The position numbers were made by a program, and so were the translations under genes. Below the pieces are notes generated by a model. It saw nothing but the letters and a program-made list of their open reading frames with translations. It ran no database searches and was not told the origin of the DNA. Shown here one piece after another: positions 1-11,227 of a stretch of DNA of 64,000 nt. Origin of the DNA: Vicia villosa. Taxonomy: Eukaryota > Streptophyta > Magnoliopsida > Fabales > Fabaceae. The DNA lies in the NCBI RefSeq assembly GCF_029867415.1, contig NC_081185.1, positions 69,697,156 through 69,761,155 of the forward strand, written 5' to 3'. How positions within the stretch are numbered: position 1 is the first letter of the stretch; each line of letters begins with the position of its first letter.

Positions 1-893
1 AGTTTTGATACCCTAATCCTTTTTCTTTCTCTGCATTTTTTTCTTATTTATGCCCCTTTGTCAAAATTAAAACTTTTTGTGATTTTTAAATCGGCATTTA
101 TATTTTAGAAAATCATTTTCTTATTATTCTTCAATAATGGTGAAAAACTTGGCAAATCTTTTTTTGTTCTCATTGATTGGTTTCGGAACAACAAAATTGG
201 GATTTCATTACTAATACTATTTCTGTTGCAAATGTAATTGGAAGTTTCGACTGCAGTAAGTGTGTTTCGGTGATATTGGATTGTTGTTTATAATAATCTA
301 TTCATCATCCATTTCAATTGAAAAATAAATTTCAAATAAACAAACCTCAATTTTTTTTTACAGAACAAACACCTTCGTAATGGAGAATCCAAGACACAAA
401 GACACAGTTATTTTTGTTTTAATATTACTTATAAATTTGAATATTTTGATGTTATTAATTTGTGAGTTATGACAATATAGATGAAGGCGGTCACATAAAC
501 CTATCAATAACATTCAGTTTTATGGTTTTATAAGTTGTTTTGTTTTATTATTAGTTACAAATTTGTATATTTTGATGATATTAATTTTTGTGAGTTGTGT
601 CAAAATAGATGACGGCAGTCACATAAACCCAGTAGTAACATTTAATTTGTTTTGCTAGGAAATAGTCTCTAACAAGGGCAATGTTGTATATTGTGATGCA
701 CCACTGATGCCAAACTTAGCGCTACAACGGATTATGTTGATGACGAATGATGGACAGGAATTGAAAGCAATGCAGACACAAAAATCTTAAAAGATTTAAT
801 GGTTTTGAAATGAAATATTCATCTATTATTGTTTCATTTTCAGTTTTCTAGGAATGAAAAAGATTTGGGAAAAACAAATGTGAAATGGAAAAC

Positions 894-896
<3 letters not shown>
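1..896. other. AT-rich intergenic DNA with a diverged tandem duplication
   Basis: No convincing coding region is visible. The segments at about 411-520 and 538-648 are diverged direct copies of one another: both contain a TATTTTGATG stretch, then GTGAGTT, then a TAGATGA..GGC..GTCACATAAACC block, then an AACATT stretch. The period is about 127 bases. It could be a decayed tandem repeat from a transposable element. No family is recognised. Confidence 0.4.
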
Positions 897-986
<90 letters not shown>

Positions 987-993
987 GTTATTA

Positions 994-1030
<37 letters not shown>
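897..1030. repeat. (TTA)n microsatellite
   Basis: About 44 TTA trinucleotides with a few interruptions (TTG and TAG units). Every open frame through it (poly-Leu, poly-Ile) is a by-product of the repeat and is not a gene. Confidence 0.95.
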
Positions 1031-1032
<2 letters not shown>

Positions 1033-2550
1033 AAATATATTTAAAAGAGAGACTTAAATACTTAAGTGGATATTTTGTGGAGTATGTGTGAGTCCTTTTT
1101 CTTTTTTTTAGTGTTTTTAGGTTTGATTTATCAATTAGTTTTTTTTTTCTATGATTGATGTTTGTTTTGAAATCGGAAGTGAAAAGATAAAGTTTATCAC
1201 AAACCTCTACAAAGGAGAACTTTGGGTTTGATATGATTTGAATGGAGCCAGAGAGATATGCAGAATGAAATATAATCACATTAATTTGTTTTTCATAAAA
1301 GAAACGTAGTAAATGATAATCATATAAAAATACATTGTAAATATGGTATATATTTATTTATATAATAAAAATTAATTTATTTTCTTAATATGGTATATAC
1401 ATGTATGTATATAAAGCATCATATTTTACATCCCTACTGTTTTCTAATTATTTGATATGCTGTATCATTATAATTATGTTTTTTTTCTTTAATAATAGTA
1501 AATTATATCTAAGATATCTATACCTTAACTATTACTTTCAAAATACTAATATTGTTTAAACTTCTAAAACGAAAAGTTGCCCAAAAGAATTTCAACACAT
1601 TGCTACAAAGTCATGTTATAAATGTTTAAAATTCAATCTCTTTCTTCCTTATTAATCATCACTATTAGTTAAAAAAATAAAAACATCTTTAAAGAAAATC
1701 ATTTTGATTGTGTTTCGTAAAACATTAATTTATTAATTAATTAAGTTCAATTTGATTTTTTTTTACAATTTGGTTTTTGCATAGAATGGAAAATCTTTTG
1801 ACCAAATTATTTTGCACTTTTAAACATTATCAATGTGAATATTATTTTTAAATATTATTAATTTAACACTTTTATTTTAACAATTTCAATTATATAAAAT
1901 TATTTGGGTTTTTCTAACCTATGCAACATTGCATAGGATAAAAGACAATTAATACACCACTTTTTAAATATAAATTACTATACTAATTATTATTTAAGTT
2001 GATTCATTAATTGGGTGGGAAAGAGAAAAAAAAAACGTTACTATACCATATTATTTTAATAGTTTAATAATTATAGAATATTACACTATTTATTTTTACT
2101 ATACAATTTATAATAACATTATAATGTATAACTCTTTTATACATATAATTATTGTATTTAACTTTGATCATTAAAACTACTAATAAAATTTGTATTTATT
2201 ATTGGAAATTTGGAACCCTTTAATACCTTAAATACCATTTAATAATATCATTTAGCATAGAAATTTGAAATATTTTAATGATTAAATACCATTTAATAAT
2301 ATTAATCAGCATAAAAACTTGAGTATATGTTCCCAACGTATACCTAAATTTTAAAATAAATATCATTAATAAAATATCAACAACATAGCGTAAAGTAGGT
2401 ATCGGATTTTTCACCAAAAAATAAAGTGTACATCATCATCATTATTTTTTTTAGAAAATACCTTTATTATATTTTTGATTCGGTATAAATGTTAAACACG
2501 TCTAAAATTGTTATTCTTTTTTATTATTAAGTTTCAATATTATTTTTAAT
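1031..2550. other. AT-rich DNA without visible genes
   Basis: Very AT-rich with short A and T runs and many stops in all frames. No gene, RNA or terminal repeat is recognised. A possible but weak Helitron-type 5' start (A followed by TCTATACC) lies at 1517, upstream of the Helitron 3' end at 4321. That pairing is speculative. Confidence 0.5.
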
Positions 2551-2552
2551 AT

Positions 2553-2554
<2 letters not shown>

Positions 2555-2646
<92 letters not shown>
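2555..2646. repeat. (AT)n microsatellite
   Basis: About 45 uninterrupted AT dinucleotides. It is probably length-variable between individuals. Confidence 0.95.
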
Positions 2647-2649
<3 letters not shown>

Positions 2650-3010
2650 AATCATGAACAAAAATAATATTTAATTTTATTATTCTTAGAAATATAATTA
2701 TGCTGATAATTTGAAATTTGAAATTTACTTTAAAAATTAAATTTTATTCTAATCTTTTATTTTTTTATTAAAACACGCTAATCTAAATCTTGGTTTGAAA
2801 ATATGTAAATACATGATATAAATTAATATTATACAAAATACTCAAAGATTTATGCAAAAAGAATTAAAAAAATACCATAATAATACTTAATAATTTTATA
2901 GTTATATGATTTTTATCTACTAAAAAATAAAAATAGATTTCACAAAATTATATATTATTAAATTATATAAATATATTAATATTATTGACATAAATTAAAA
3001 CTAATTCTAA

Positions 3011-3013
<3 letters not shown>

Positions 3014-3078
<65 letters not shown>
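3014..3078. repeat. (TA)n microsatellite, left of MITE
   Basis: A pure TA run that abuts the left end of the palindromic MITE. The same repeat continues at 3334-3405 on the other side, so the MITE appears to sit inside one microsatellite. Confidence 0.95.
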
Positions 3079-3081
<3 letters not shown>

Positions 3082-3330
3082 GACGACTCAAGTGAGAACA
3101 CTTGGTTATTATGAGAAATGAGAACAATGAATCACGACCATTAAATTTTGATTTTGTTGATTTTAATGGACTGGATTGGTTTCTCTTTCTATGTTGGTTT
3201 AAAATAAATACTAAAGATCATAGAAAGAGAAACCAATCCAGTCCATTAAAATCAGCAGAATTAAAATTTAATGGTCGTGATTCATTGTTCTCATTTCTCA
3301 TAATAACCAAGTGTTCTCACTTGAGTCGTC

Positions 3331-3333
<3 letters not shown>
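3079..3333. mobile_element. Palindromic (foldback) MITE inside a TA microsatellite
   Basis: The two arms, 3079-3193 and 3219-3333, are reverse complements with about three mismatches over 115 bases, separated by a 25-base loop. The ends read GGGGACGACTCAAGTGAGAA and its complement. Both sides are flanked by long TA runs, which fits a TA-targeting element like the Micron-type MITEs described inside TA microsatellites of grasses. The transcript would fold into a long hairpin and could be a small-RNA source. It has no coding capacity, and the family name is unknown to me. Confidence 0.85.

Positions 3334-3405
<72 letters not shown>
3334..3405. repeat. (TA)n microsatellite, right of MITE
   Basis: A pure TA run directly adjoining the right end of the palindromic MITE; counterpart of the left-hand run. 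Confidence 0.95.
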
Positions 3406-3413
<8 letters not shown>

Positions 3414-4280
3414 TTCACTCATTTATTATTATAAAATTATTAATATTATTAATGTATGAGAAATATTGATTTATTTCTTATTATAAAATTATTAATTAAA
3501 ATTATTAATATTATTAATTTATGAGAAAGATTGATAAATTCATACTATATTTTTGGTAAATTTACAATATATGAATTTTATATTCATATGATATTTTTTA
3601 CAATTTACTTATCATATTCCATTTTTCAAAAACTTTTTCTTTTAAGTTTTTCATTATTTGTCCAAGATTTAAGATAGATTCGTCGTTATAAAACTTAACT
3701 GTGTTTTAATTTATTTTCTATTAGATGATAAAATCATATAATATCAATAAAATTCCTAAATTTACAATACAGAAGAATTTAAAAGTAATAAGCATGCCCG
3801 ACGAGCGGAACTTATTTTTCTGACGGGCCGACAAAATATTTATTTAAATCGAACATATATTAGAGATCATATGTTTAATGACTTCTGAATTATTAGAGCA
3901 TATAACTTCTAAATTACTATACAAATTTAACAAACATAATATTATTCAATTCATTAAATCTAATCAAATTATTAAACCAATATGTTTTTTTTGGCGTATA
4001 ATAGATTTTATTTTATAATATTTGTTAATAGAAATTATATAATTAAAATTTTAAACAATTATAAAAATTATAGACATGTCCGATGGGCCAAACCTGTTTT
4101 TCCACCATATATTTGGTTTAATAGTAATTACCAAATCTATGTATATCTGACAACTACTACAACTTAATAAATTAAATTAATATTTATTTGACAATTTTCA
4201 TAAAAAAAATCTATTAATTCATATAAATTAATATACATTGTTTATCTATAACTATATAATATTTATTTAATATTTATATC
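3406..4280. other. AT-rich DNA, probable Helitron interior
   Basis: No gene is visible. The segment lies immediately upstream of a Helitron-type 3' end and may be non-autonomous Helitron sequence. Two GC-richer spots (about 3793-3835 and 4075-4110) share a CGA(C/T)G-GGCC-like pattern, which may be diverged internal repeats. Confidence 0.35.
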
Positions 4281-4321
4281 GACTTAACGTGACCCGTGCG
4301 AACGCACGGGTCCTTTACTAG
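4281..4321 (+). mobile_element. Helitron 3' terminus
   Basis: A perfect 9-bp stem (4292-4300 ACCCGTGCG with 4303-4311 CGCACGGGT, AA loop) is followed 6 bases later by CTAG at 4318-4321 and then a T. A short GC hairpin about 10 bases before a terminal CTRR, inserted before T, is the standard 3' end of plant Helitrons. No helicase gene is present nearby, so this would be a non-autonomous copy. The 5' end is not securely located. Confidence 0.85.
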
Positions 4322-6230
4322 TAACTTTTTAATATCAACATTCCTAAAATAGTAAAGATAACAAAAACAATATTTGGGCTTCTATTAGTCTAAAATTAGA
4401 GAACTTATAAAAATTTTACCTAAAGCAAAATTACAAGTATTAAGTGTATTGAACTAATCAGCTAAAAAATATACAGTGCAAAAAGATCAAACTGAACTAG
4501 TGAAGTAAATTTAAATAAAATAGAATTAGTACAAGCATCAAGACCAAAATGTGTTCATAAAAGCAATTATAAGCTTACTTAGACCCCTAAGCAGTAGAAG
4601 TTTTGGCTACGAAGGTTTAAAGACGAATAATATCATTCGACAGCTTCATTTGAAAGTTATTCATAGCTGCACATTTATAATTAACTAAAGGTGTGTTGAA
4701 ATCAATATATGTACACAAATATTGAATCTCTTTATCAACCTTTACTAGTAAATATTAATGCTCAAGCGCGTAGTAGTAACTGCTGGAGGTTAACAATGAT
4801 AACTACAGGGTATGTAACTCAAGAAAAGAAGGGACAAATGTCTTCCTTTACGTTTCAAAATTGCTTCTTAAGAGCCTCCATAAAAAAGTTATGATGTAAA
4901 AGATACACAATGTAAGTGTAAATTTATTATACATTGACATCTAATTAAAATTTACGGATTCACATGCAAACCAGCATCTAACGCAACCGCAGAAGATTTC
5001 TTCTCCAACCATCTACTGTCAACGGATTCAAATTCTGCTAGTGTTTCCTAGTAATTAAGCGCTTGTTGAATTGGTTCATTAGCCTTTCAATTAGCTTTGA
5101 GGTGTAAATGTATAACTACTGCCTTGGCAAAACATACATAGTTGTTTTTTTTTCTTCACACTTATTTTGTACATTTGATTCAAACATTGGTATTCTCGTG
5201 TAATCTGTTAGATTACCAACCAACTGAGAATCACTTATGAAATATACAAGATTCGTAGTCTAAAACCGGTGCTTACAATATCTAAAGAAAAAAACTTCAA
5301 ACTTCAAACATCAAATCTCAATCTTAACTTGTTGGAGATCTTAAATGAGAGTTGCTTCCATGTAATTGAAGTTCTTTGTATTCTTTGTAGCAATCAAAGG
5401 AATTACAACTTCAGCCTTGAGTCTTCTCTGGAATTATCATGAAAAGAAAATTAGACATAGCTACATCTCGCTCAACGATAGACCCAACGACCCTTTTCCA
5501 TCAACTCTATGAATCATCTTTTCTAAAAGACAAAGCATGAGAATTGTCACACCTAAATTACAAATCAAGCTCAATTCTTGTCATTGGAATAACTAATAGT
5601 GTTATTAGTCTAATCTTAACAAAACCTTAGAGGTTTAAAAAACAAAAATTAAGAAAATTTGTGTATTTAGTGAAACAACTTAGTTCTTAAGTTGTTTTCA
5701 CCTACAACTTATTTCCATCCAAGATATCCTAATAAAGCAACTAATAAAATAACATGAAAACACTAGATACTTGCACTATAGAAGTGTACTAAACTATCCA
5801 TCAACTTTATCTAGTAACTTTGGAATCAGTTTCTTCTAACAGCATTCTAAAAAATAGTATTGATAATTTAATCTAATTTAAATATTATATCAAGATATTC
5901 ATGATAATTATATCTGAAAATATTAAATCAACAACAACTATATCTTAAATTTAGTAAAAAAGAATATCGATAGTTTCGATCACAGAAAATGCATTGTTTT
6001 AGCAAAAATCGAAAAGAGATGCTGTACAATTAACTATTATGATAGAAACTGTGTGAATTGGAGAAAGAGATATTTCTGATAAGTTTTATTAGAGTGAATG
6101 AGTGATTTTGAGAGACTTGATTCAACAAAAATCAATTACCTCAACTATTAGGTTTTGAGAAATGCGTGAGCGATTTGGAATGGTAAAGTAACTGATTAGA
6201 AAGTTGAAGCAACGAATTCCGAAGAGAAAG
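4322..6230. other. Gene-poor AT-rich DNA
   Basis: No reading frame with a recognisable domain, no RNA gene and no clear repeat boundary are visible. Short open stretches on either strand are not supported by codon or family resemblance. Confidence 0.5.
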
Positions 6231-6535
6231 TTAAAACAGTGATTTCCAACGAAGAAAGAGAAGTAGAAGCTTTGACCAATGAAGGAGAAGCTGCAATTTC
6301 AATCAACGATAAGAAGCAGAGATTTTGATCGAGAAGCGTTGATTTTGATTTACCAAGGAGAAACATCGATTTCAATGACGGAGAAGTAGCGATTTTGATT
6401 GGAGAAATTACAGTTTCGATAAAGGAAAGGTGATTTAAGGAAAAGTGATTTTAGGAAAAGTGGTTTTGATGGAGATTTTCCGTTTGAGAAGGAGAAGTGA
6501 TTTTGGAGAAAAAGTAATTTGGGGGAAAAGGGTTT
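6231..6535. repeat. Purine-rich degenerate short repeats
   Basis: The + strand is strongly A/G-rich and repeats variants of GGAGAAGT-GATTTTGAT about ten times. It may be a decayed minisatellite or the purine-rich strand of an old exon. No frame gives a recognisable protein. Confidence 0.4.
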
Positions 6536-6599
6536 TACGTGAGTATTTTATGATAAGCGTTTTTTTTAACTAAAAAATTATTTTCTATACGATGTTTTA

Positions 6600-6608
6600 A
6601 GAAACCAC
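6600..6608. repeat. 9-bp target site duplication, left copy
   Basis: AGAAACCAC immediately precedes the left inverted terminus of the MULE. The identical 9-mer follows its right end at 15463-15471. Nine bases is the hallmark duplication length of Mutator-like elements. Confidence 0.92.
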
Positions 6609-6865
6609 GAAAAAAAATTAAAATAACCAGGTTTAATAAATAAAATACAGAAAAAACCACCTTTTCAGGGTATTTACCAAACTGTCTAGGTTTGGGACAT
6701 ACTGGAAGAGAATGCGCCAAATGAAATGGCGCATGCATGTCACACAAGCCAAACCATTTGGCGCATAAGAAGGAAAAATTAGGGCAAGAATGTGGAAGCC
6801 ATTTGAAATGGCGCATATGGCCATGGAGTAACACATAGGCGCCAAACCATTTGGCTCCTATGTGT
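6609..6865 (+). repeat. Left terminal inverted repeat of MULE
   Basis: It matches the reverse complement of 15198-15462 over its outer part (poly-A block, CCAGGTTT, GTATTTACCAA, CTGTCTAGGTTTGG). It then carries at least four copies of the GCGCCA/TGGCGC motif, at about 6712-6733, 6750-6766, 6790-6816 and 6838-6857. Such motifs in MULE termini are plausible transposase binding sites (inference). Confidence 0.88.
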
Positions 6866-7136
6866 GGGCCATTTTTTTTTTTCAAAATTAACCCGTTTCG
6901 GGTATTTTCGCGTACCGTTTTCAATTTCGGTTTATTATTTTCGTCAAAACGTCTAATAAATCAAGTCTGTAAAATCTTATTAACCCTAAATAATGTAATG
7001 TATGCGTCATCGATATCGGTTTTTTATTAAAGCTCTATTTATTAACGAAAGACCGATGAACGGTTACAAGAGGTGAACGGTTACAAGAGGTAGTAAGCGA
7101 AACTGAAACATTGCATTAAAAAAAATACAGATTATA

Positions 7137-9533
7137 CTAAACTTGCGACGATGACGAGCCACGATTAGGGCATCTCTTTATGTTGTGCCCAACCTGACGG
7201 CAAATGCTGCATTTTCGTTCCATTTTGTCGCGGACGTCCATTTCGGTCCTAATCCGTGTACTATTGGGACGCCCTTTTTTCTTTCGCCGCATTGCGTCGT
7301 TGTGCCAAACTACCTCTCCATCATACTCAGGCCAGTAATCCTCCTTGGCCACCACAGGAAACGCAACACTGTAAACTCTGAGCAACGTCTGAGTCTTGTA
7401 AATCGGAGACAGTAGTGATATAGCGTCGCGGTGGGCATACGCACATGCAGCTATGACGTGTGAGCAAGGCATACGAAAAGCTTGAAACCTTCCACAGTCG
7501 CACCAATCTTCGTCAAGCAGAACCCTATATTGTTGCCTTGGCAGCCCTTTATTGTGGTCAATTGTCTCGCGCACACTGAACGTGCGATTGAATCGGTCGA
7601 AAGAAGTCACTTGATGAGTGTTCGCTTTTGCCGCTTGCTGTTGCACAAATTTCATGCAACTATCGCTTAATAGTTGACCAGCTTGTCTAACATCACCCCA
7701 TCTCCTGCCTCTTGTTGAGAAGAGTGAAGCCATCCTAAAGTATGTGGCTTCCACCAGTGCTGTGATTGGAAGGTTACGGATGCCTTTGAAAACGCCATTC
7801 ATGGATTCCACGAGATTAGTTGTCATATGGCCCCATCGCACGCCATTGTCGTAAGCCCTTGTCCATTTGTCCCTGGAAAGATTATCTACCCAAGTACCTG
7901 CCTCTGGATTTGTCATTACAATCTCACTCCGATAATGCTGGAATGTGGGTTGGGTCAACGCATAACCAGCATTGACTAGGGCCTTTCTTAGATGTCTGTC
8001 CTTGATCTCCCGCATGAAGTTTTGGGCGATGTGGCGAATACAATATACGTGTTTTGAAGGGGGGTCATGCCATCCGTTCGCTGGATTGTTGTAAGCACTC
8101 TCTATGGAAGCGTGCCTATCAGAGATTAAACATATGTCAGGCTGGGGATCAACATGTTCCCGGAGGTTCCTTAGAAAGAAACTCCAAGCCGCTGCAGTTT
8201 CACCTTCTACGATAGCAAATGCCACTGGAAATATGTTGCTGTTACCGTCTTGTGCAACCGCCATGAGCATGGTTCCTTTGTATTTGCCGTATAACCATGT
8301 CCCATCAATTTGAAGTATGGGTTTACAGTGTGCAAAACCTCGGACGCAAGGTTTGAACGCCCAAAAAAGCCGATGGAATATTCCGTTTCCCTGGACAGGG
8401 TTTCCATCCGGGGCATGCGCGGGCAGTGTCTCTAGAATCGTAACAGTTCCAGGTGCGTAACTGTGTAGCGCATTGAGGTATCGGGGAAGAATTTTGTATG
8501 ACTCCTCCCAGTTGCCGTAGACTGTCTCAATTGCCTTTGTTTTTGCAACCCACGCCTTTCTGTAAGATGGAGTGTAGTTGAAGGTTGTGACGATGTGGGA
8601 TATTATATTTTTAACCTTCAGAGACGGATCAGAGCTTATGAGAGGCAAGATCTCCTGGCACATAAGATCGGCACTGAGTTTTGTATGATCCTGGGAATTG
8701 TTAGGGTTGACACACGTGTGTTTCTGCGTAATCGACCCTATTTTCCATGCATTACTTCTCTTCCTATAAGAGGCCAACAGTCTGAACCCGCACTCTGGAT
8801 TTTTACAAGTGATTACATACCGTTCCAGGTTTGAACGGTCTACTTCAAAATCAACGTTGTTCGCCATGTGCCATTTTTTAATTCTTCTTAGACATGCCTC
8901 CTTAGACGGAAACTTGTCTCCTTCCTTTAATTCTTCGTCGTTTTGGATGTAGGGCGTGAAGAAGATGTCAGATGATGGTTCGTCACCTTGGAGGTTCAAG
9001 TTACCCATATGCTCTGGAGGTGCGTAGGCATGAGCTGGAGGCACCAAGGTTTGCTGCTCGTCGTCGGATTCCTCGTTGACCATGTCGTCAAATTCGGTTT
9101 CCAGATCGTCTTCTTCCTCGTCAATGACGTCAACCTCGTCTTGCTCGTTGACTGGTGGGTCAATAACCTGTGACTGGACAACATTAGTTTCTTGTGTCTC
9201 AGCCTGAAGAGTGACGTACAGCTCGATGGAATCCAACCCACAGTATTCGTGGGTGGTGAACATATCTTGCAAGTCTTCGTCATTGGCAATCTCCATTTCG
9301 TAAAACTTGACGGTGTTGTCTTCATTGAAATTGGGACATTGGTAAAAAACGCTTGCAATAGGACCCATTGCAATCTTAGAGTACAGTCGTTGAATGAAGT
9401 ACGAAAATGTTGCTCTTTTGCTCAACAACAATGGTACAACCTGAGTGTTTCTCATCACAAAACCGGCTATCTCATGAGAGTAGGTCTCACCGTTTAGATG
9501 GGCATGGACAAGATACTGGGTTGATGAAGTCAT
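7137..9533 (-). CDS. MULE transposase (MuDR-type)
   Basis: A 798-residue uninterrupted protein. It has an N-terminal PB1-like region (about 1-112, ending in IELYVTLQ), an acidic linker (about 130-160, rich in D and E), and a MuDR DNA-binding zinc domain (about 200-276, with C243, C248, H272, C274). The DDE catalytic domain includes IDGTW (D410), ISDRH (D472), a CIRH zinc/His segment near 498-501, and E575 within NLVESMNG. A SWIM zinc finger follows (C678, C680, C690, H692), and then a C-terminal CCHC knuckle (C775, C778, H783, C788). These parts, their order and the length match full plant MULE transposases, which cut and rejoin element ends in the nucleus. The start chosen is the first ATG, with a TATA box about 95 bases upstream. 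All catalytic residues I can place are present and there is no stop or frameshift, so it may be active. Confidence 0.95.
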   Translation of the reverse strand: MTSSTQYLVHAHLNGETYSHEIAGFVMRNTQVVPLLLSKRATFSYFIQRLYSKIAMGPIASVFYQCPNFNEDNTVKFYEMEIANDEDLQDMFTTHEYCGLDSIELYVTLQAETQETNVVQSQVIDPPVNEQDEVDVIDEEEDDLETEFDDMVNEESDDEQQTLVPPAHAYAPPEHMGNLNLQGDEPSSDIFFTPYIQNDEELKEGDKFPSKEACLRRIKKWHMANNVDFEVDRSNLERYVITCKNPECGFRLLASYRKRSNAWKIGSITQKHTCVNPNNSQDHTKLSADLMCQEILPLISSDPSLKVKNIISHIVTTFNYTPSYRKAWVAKTKAIETVYGNWEESYKILPRYLNALHSYAPGTVTILETLPAHAPDGNPVQGNGIFHRLFWAFKPCVRGFAHCKPILQIDGTWLYGKYKGTMLMAVAQDGNSNIFPVAFAIVEGETAAAWSFFLRNLREHVDPQPDICLISDRHASIESAYNNPANGWHDPPSKHVYCIRHIAQNFMREIKDRHLRKALVNAGYALTQPTFQHYRSEIVMTNPEAGTWVDNLSRDKWTRAYDNGVRWGHMTTNLVESMNGVFKGIRNLPITALVEATYFRMASLFSTRGRRWGDVRQAGQLLSDSCMKFVQQQAAKANTHQVTSFDRFNRTFSVRETIDHNKGLPRQQYRVLLDEDWCDCGRFQAFRMPCSHVIAACAYAHRDAISLLSPIYKTQTLLRVYSVAFPVVAKEDYWPEYDGEVVWHNDAMRRKKKGRPNSTRIRTEMDVRDKMERKCSICRQVGHNIKRCPNRGSSSSQV

Positions 9534-9627
9534 TTTTGGAGGGGAAAGTGTGCGGGTGTTGTAATCTCAGGTCAGATAGGGTAAAATTGTTGGTGTGAGT
9601 TGTAATGTTCAGTATATGTTGGATGTC

Positions 9628-9635
9628 TTATAAAT
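9628..9635 (-). promoter_or_regulatory. TATA box of the transposase gene
   Basis: On the - strand this reads ATTTATAA, about 95 bases before the transposase ATG at 9533. Position and sequence fit a plant core promoter. Further upstream (9709-9766) lies a block of GATTCCTG repeats and CATGCATGC that is also found upstream of the PMD gene. Confidence 0.55.
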
Positions 9636-9708
9636 TGAGGTTCATATGTCCTTGCACAATCTCAATACATAGACACGCTGATCTATGTCCTGTACCCCAT
9701 CACGCGTC

Positions 9709-9766
9709 TGAAATGATTCCTGATAAGATTCCTGTAACGATTCCCCTAGGCAGAGCATGCATGCAA
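9709..9766. promoter_or_regulatory. Shared upstream block: GATTCCTG repeats plus CATGCATGC
   Basis: It contains GATTCCTGATAAGATTCCTG, then a third GATTCC, then CATGCATGC at 9756-9764 and ACCCTA. Nearly the same arrangement occurs at 12183-12240 upstream of the PMD gene. CATGCATG is the RY element bound by plant B3-domain factors. A role in regulating both genes is inference. Confidence 0.5.
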
Positions 9767-9797
9767 CCCTATCTGGCAGCTAGTTATGCAATAATTA

Positions 9798-9810
9798 TTT
9801 ATATATATAG

Positions 9811-9872
<62 letters not shown>

Positions 9873-9930
9873 TTATATATATATATATATAAACAAATAA
9901 ATAAATAAATATATACATATATATATATAA

Positions 9931-9973
<43 letters not shown>

Positions 9974-10012
9974 AATAAATAAATATATATATATATATAT
10001 ATAAATACATAA

Positions 10013-10065
<53 letters not shown>

Positions 10066-10115
10066 TAAAAATATATATCTATATAAATATATATCTTTAT
10101 TTTTATATATATATA

Positions 10116-10161
<46 letters not shown>

Positions 10162-10193
10162 CATATATATATATATAATTATATATAAATATA

Positions 10194-10229
<36 letters not shown>

Positions 10230-10241
10230 TATATAAATATA

Positions 10242-10297
<56 letters not shown>

Positions 10298-10317
10298 TAG
10301 ATATATATATATATATA
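9798..10317. repeat. Compound (AT)n microsatellite
   Basis: About 520 bases of almost pure AT/TA dinucleotides with AAAT and AAATA interruptions, between the transposase promoter and the small ORFs. The region is probably unstable and hard to assemble, so its true length is uncertain. Confidence 0.95.
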
Positions 10318-10318
10318 T

Positions 10319-10507
10319 GGTGGTTCTTACAGACCCACTAGTATAGGTCTGCCACTATCTTCCGAATTGATTATAAAAGACAGGCACACTGATCTAGGTC
10401 TGCAACAGGATTCCGTATTGACTATAAAAGACAGACACACTGATCTATGCCTGCCACCAGATTCCGAATTGATTAAAAAAGGACAGTCACACTGATCTAG
10501 GTCTGTT
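10319..10507. repeat. Tandem repeat of about 61-64 bp, three copies
   Basis: Three imperfect units each contain TAGGTCTGCC/CTATGCCTGCC, then ATTCCGAATTGA, then AAAAGACAG.CACACTGATCTA. A related GACACGCTGATCTATG lies near 9672. The array sits inside the MULE between the AT tract and the small ORFs. Its function is unknown. Confidence 0.75.
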
Positions 10508-10841
10508 CATATATATTTTATTTAATAAACAAATAAATTTGTAATTAATATTTATTTGTATTTTAATAATATATTTTACTAATTATAATTATAGTTAATA
10601 ATTACGTATATAAATTATCAATTATATGTATGTTAATTATTGTACCCGTCCACTAGGTTAAATATTGTCCAGACGAAAACAACTAACACAACGACCACAT
10701 TTTTTTTAATTCCATGACCATGCGTTGACAACACAAAACCATCGGTAAATCACGATGTTACGTTGCAGATTACAAAAGACGAGAAAAGAACACAGAACAA
10801 ATAGTACTCTTTGCAACATATAAAACAACCGTTAATCTAAA
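10508..10841. other. AT-rich spacer inside MULE
   Basis: No reading frame is visible. It lies 3' of the small ORF at 10842-11165 and probably contains its 3' untranslated and polyadenylation region. Confidence 0.4.
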
Positions 10842-11165
10842 CTACTCTAGTGTCACTGCAATAACAAGGGGATCTTCAACGCCTCGGTTAACTTCTCCAC
10901 TGTGTGTCCAAAACATTAGATCCACGTCCACATCGTCTCTCACACGATCCCAATAATACATGTAGGTGCCTTCAGGGTTATTATCGGTCAACGTAATGTA
11001 TGGACACCGGTATTCTAGCTGTTTAACTTTTCTGGTTGGCCCATCGAGCTGACGAAACCCAGTGTTGATGGCTCTAACAACTCTCTGGAAATTCCAGTGA
11101 GGGTTGAGGCAAACCCGCATGTGACTACCTTCCTCATAGAAGACCACCGCCCAAACAGAGTTCAT
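10842..11165 (-). CDS. Small MULE-encoded protein A, PB1-like (putative)
   Basis: A 107-residue protein I cannot assign to a named family. It has two predicted beta strands (VWAVVFY 4-10, MRVCLN 16-21), a helix (about 24-38), a W72-x4-D77D78-x4-L83M84 motif and a hydrophobic C-terminal strand (LVIAVTLE 100-107). The same W-x4-DD-x4-LM motif with identical spacing is in the neighbouring small ORF at 11402-11770. A similar DED..DM segment followed by a strand ends the N-terminal domain of the transposase. I infer a stand-alone PB1-like (ubiquitin-fold) interaction domain derived from the transposase. A TATA box (11228-11235) lies about 63 bases upstream of the ATG, which supports a real gene. 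It is on the same strand as the transposase, separated by the AT tract. The function is unproven; it could bind or regulate the transposase. Confidence 0.65.
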   Translation of the reverse strand: MNSVWAVVFYEEGSHMRVCLNPHWNFQRVVRAINTGFRQLDGPTRKVKQLEYRCPYITLTDNNPEGTYMYYWDRVRDDVDVDLMFWTHSGEVNRGVEDPLVIAVTLE

Positions 11166-11227
11166 TTTTAAGTGTTTACACTATGACTGAAAGAAGGGTT
11201 GGGACTTCAACTCCACACAGACACTGC

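Noticed and set aside
829..1279. Open frames encoding poly-Leu or poly-Ile
   Set aside because: They are translations of the TTA microsatellite and have no domain.
3102..3434. 110-codon frame through the palindromic MITE
   Set aside because: It reads through both arms of the palindrome and the TA repeat; no protein family resemblance.
4709..4894. 61-codon plus-strand ORF
   Set aside because: Short, no domain, within AT-rich DNA full of stops; no promoter or splice context.
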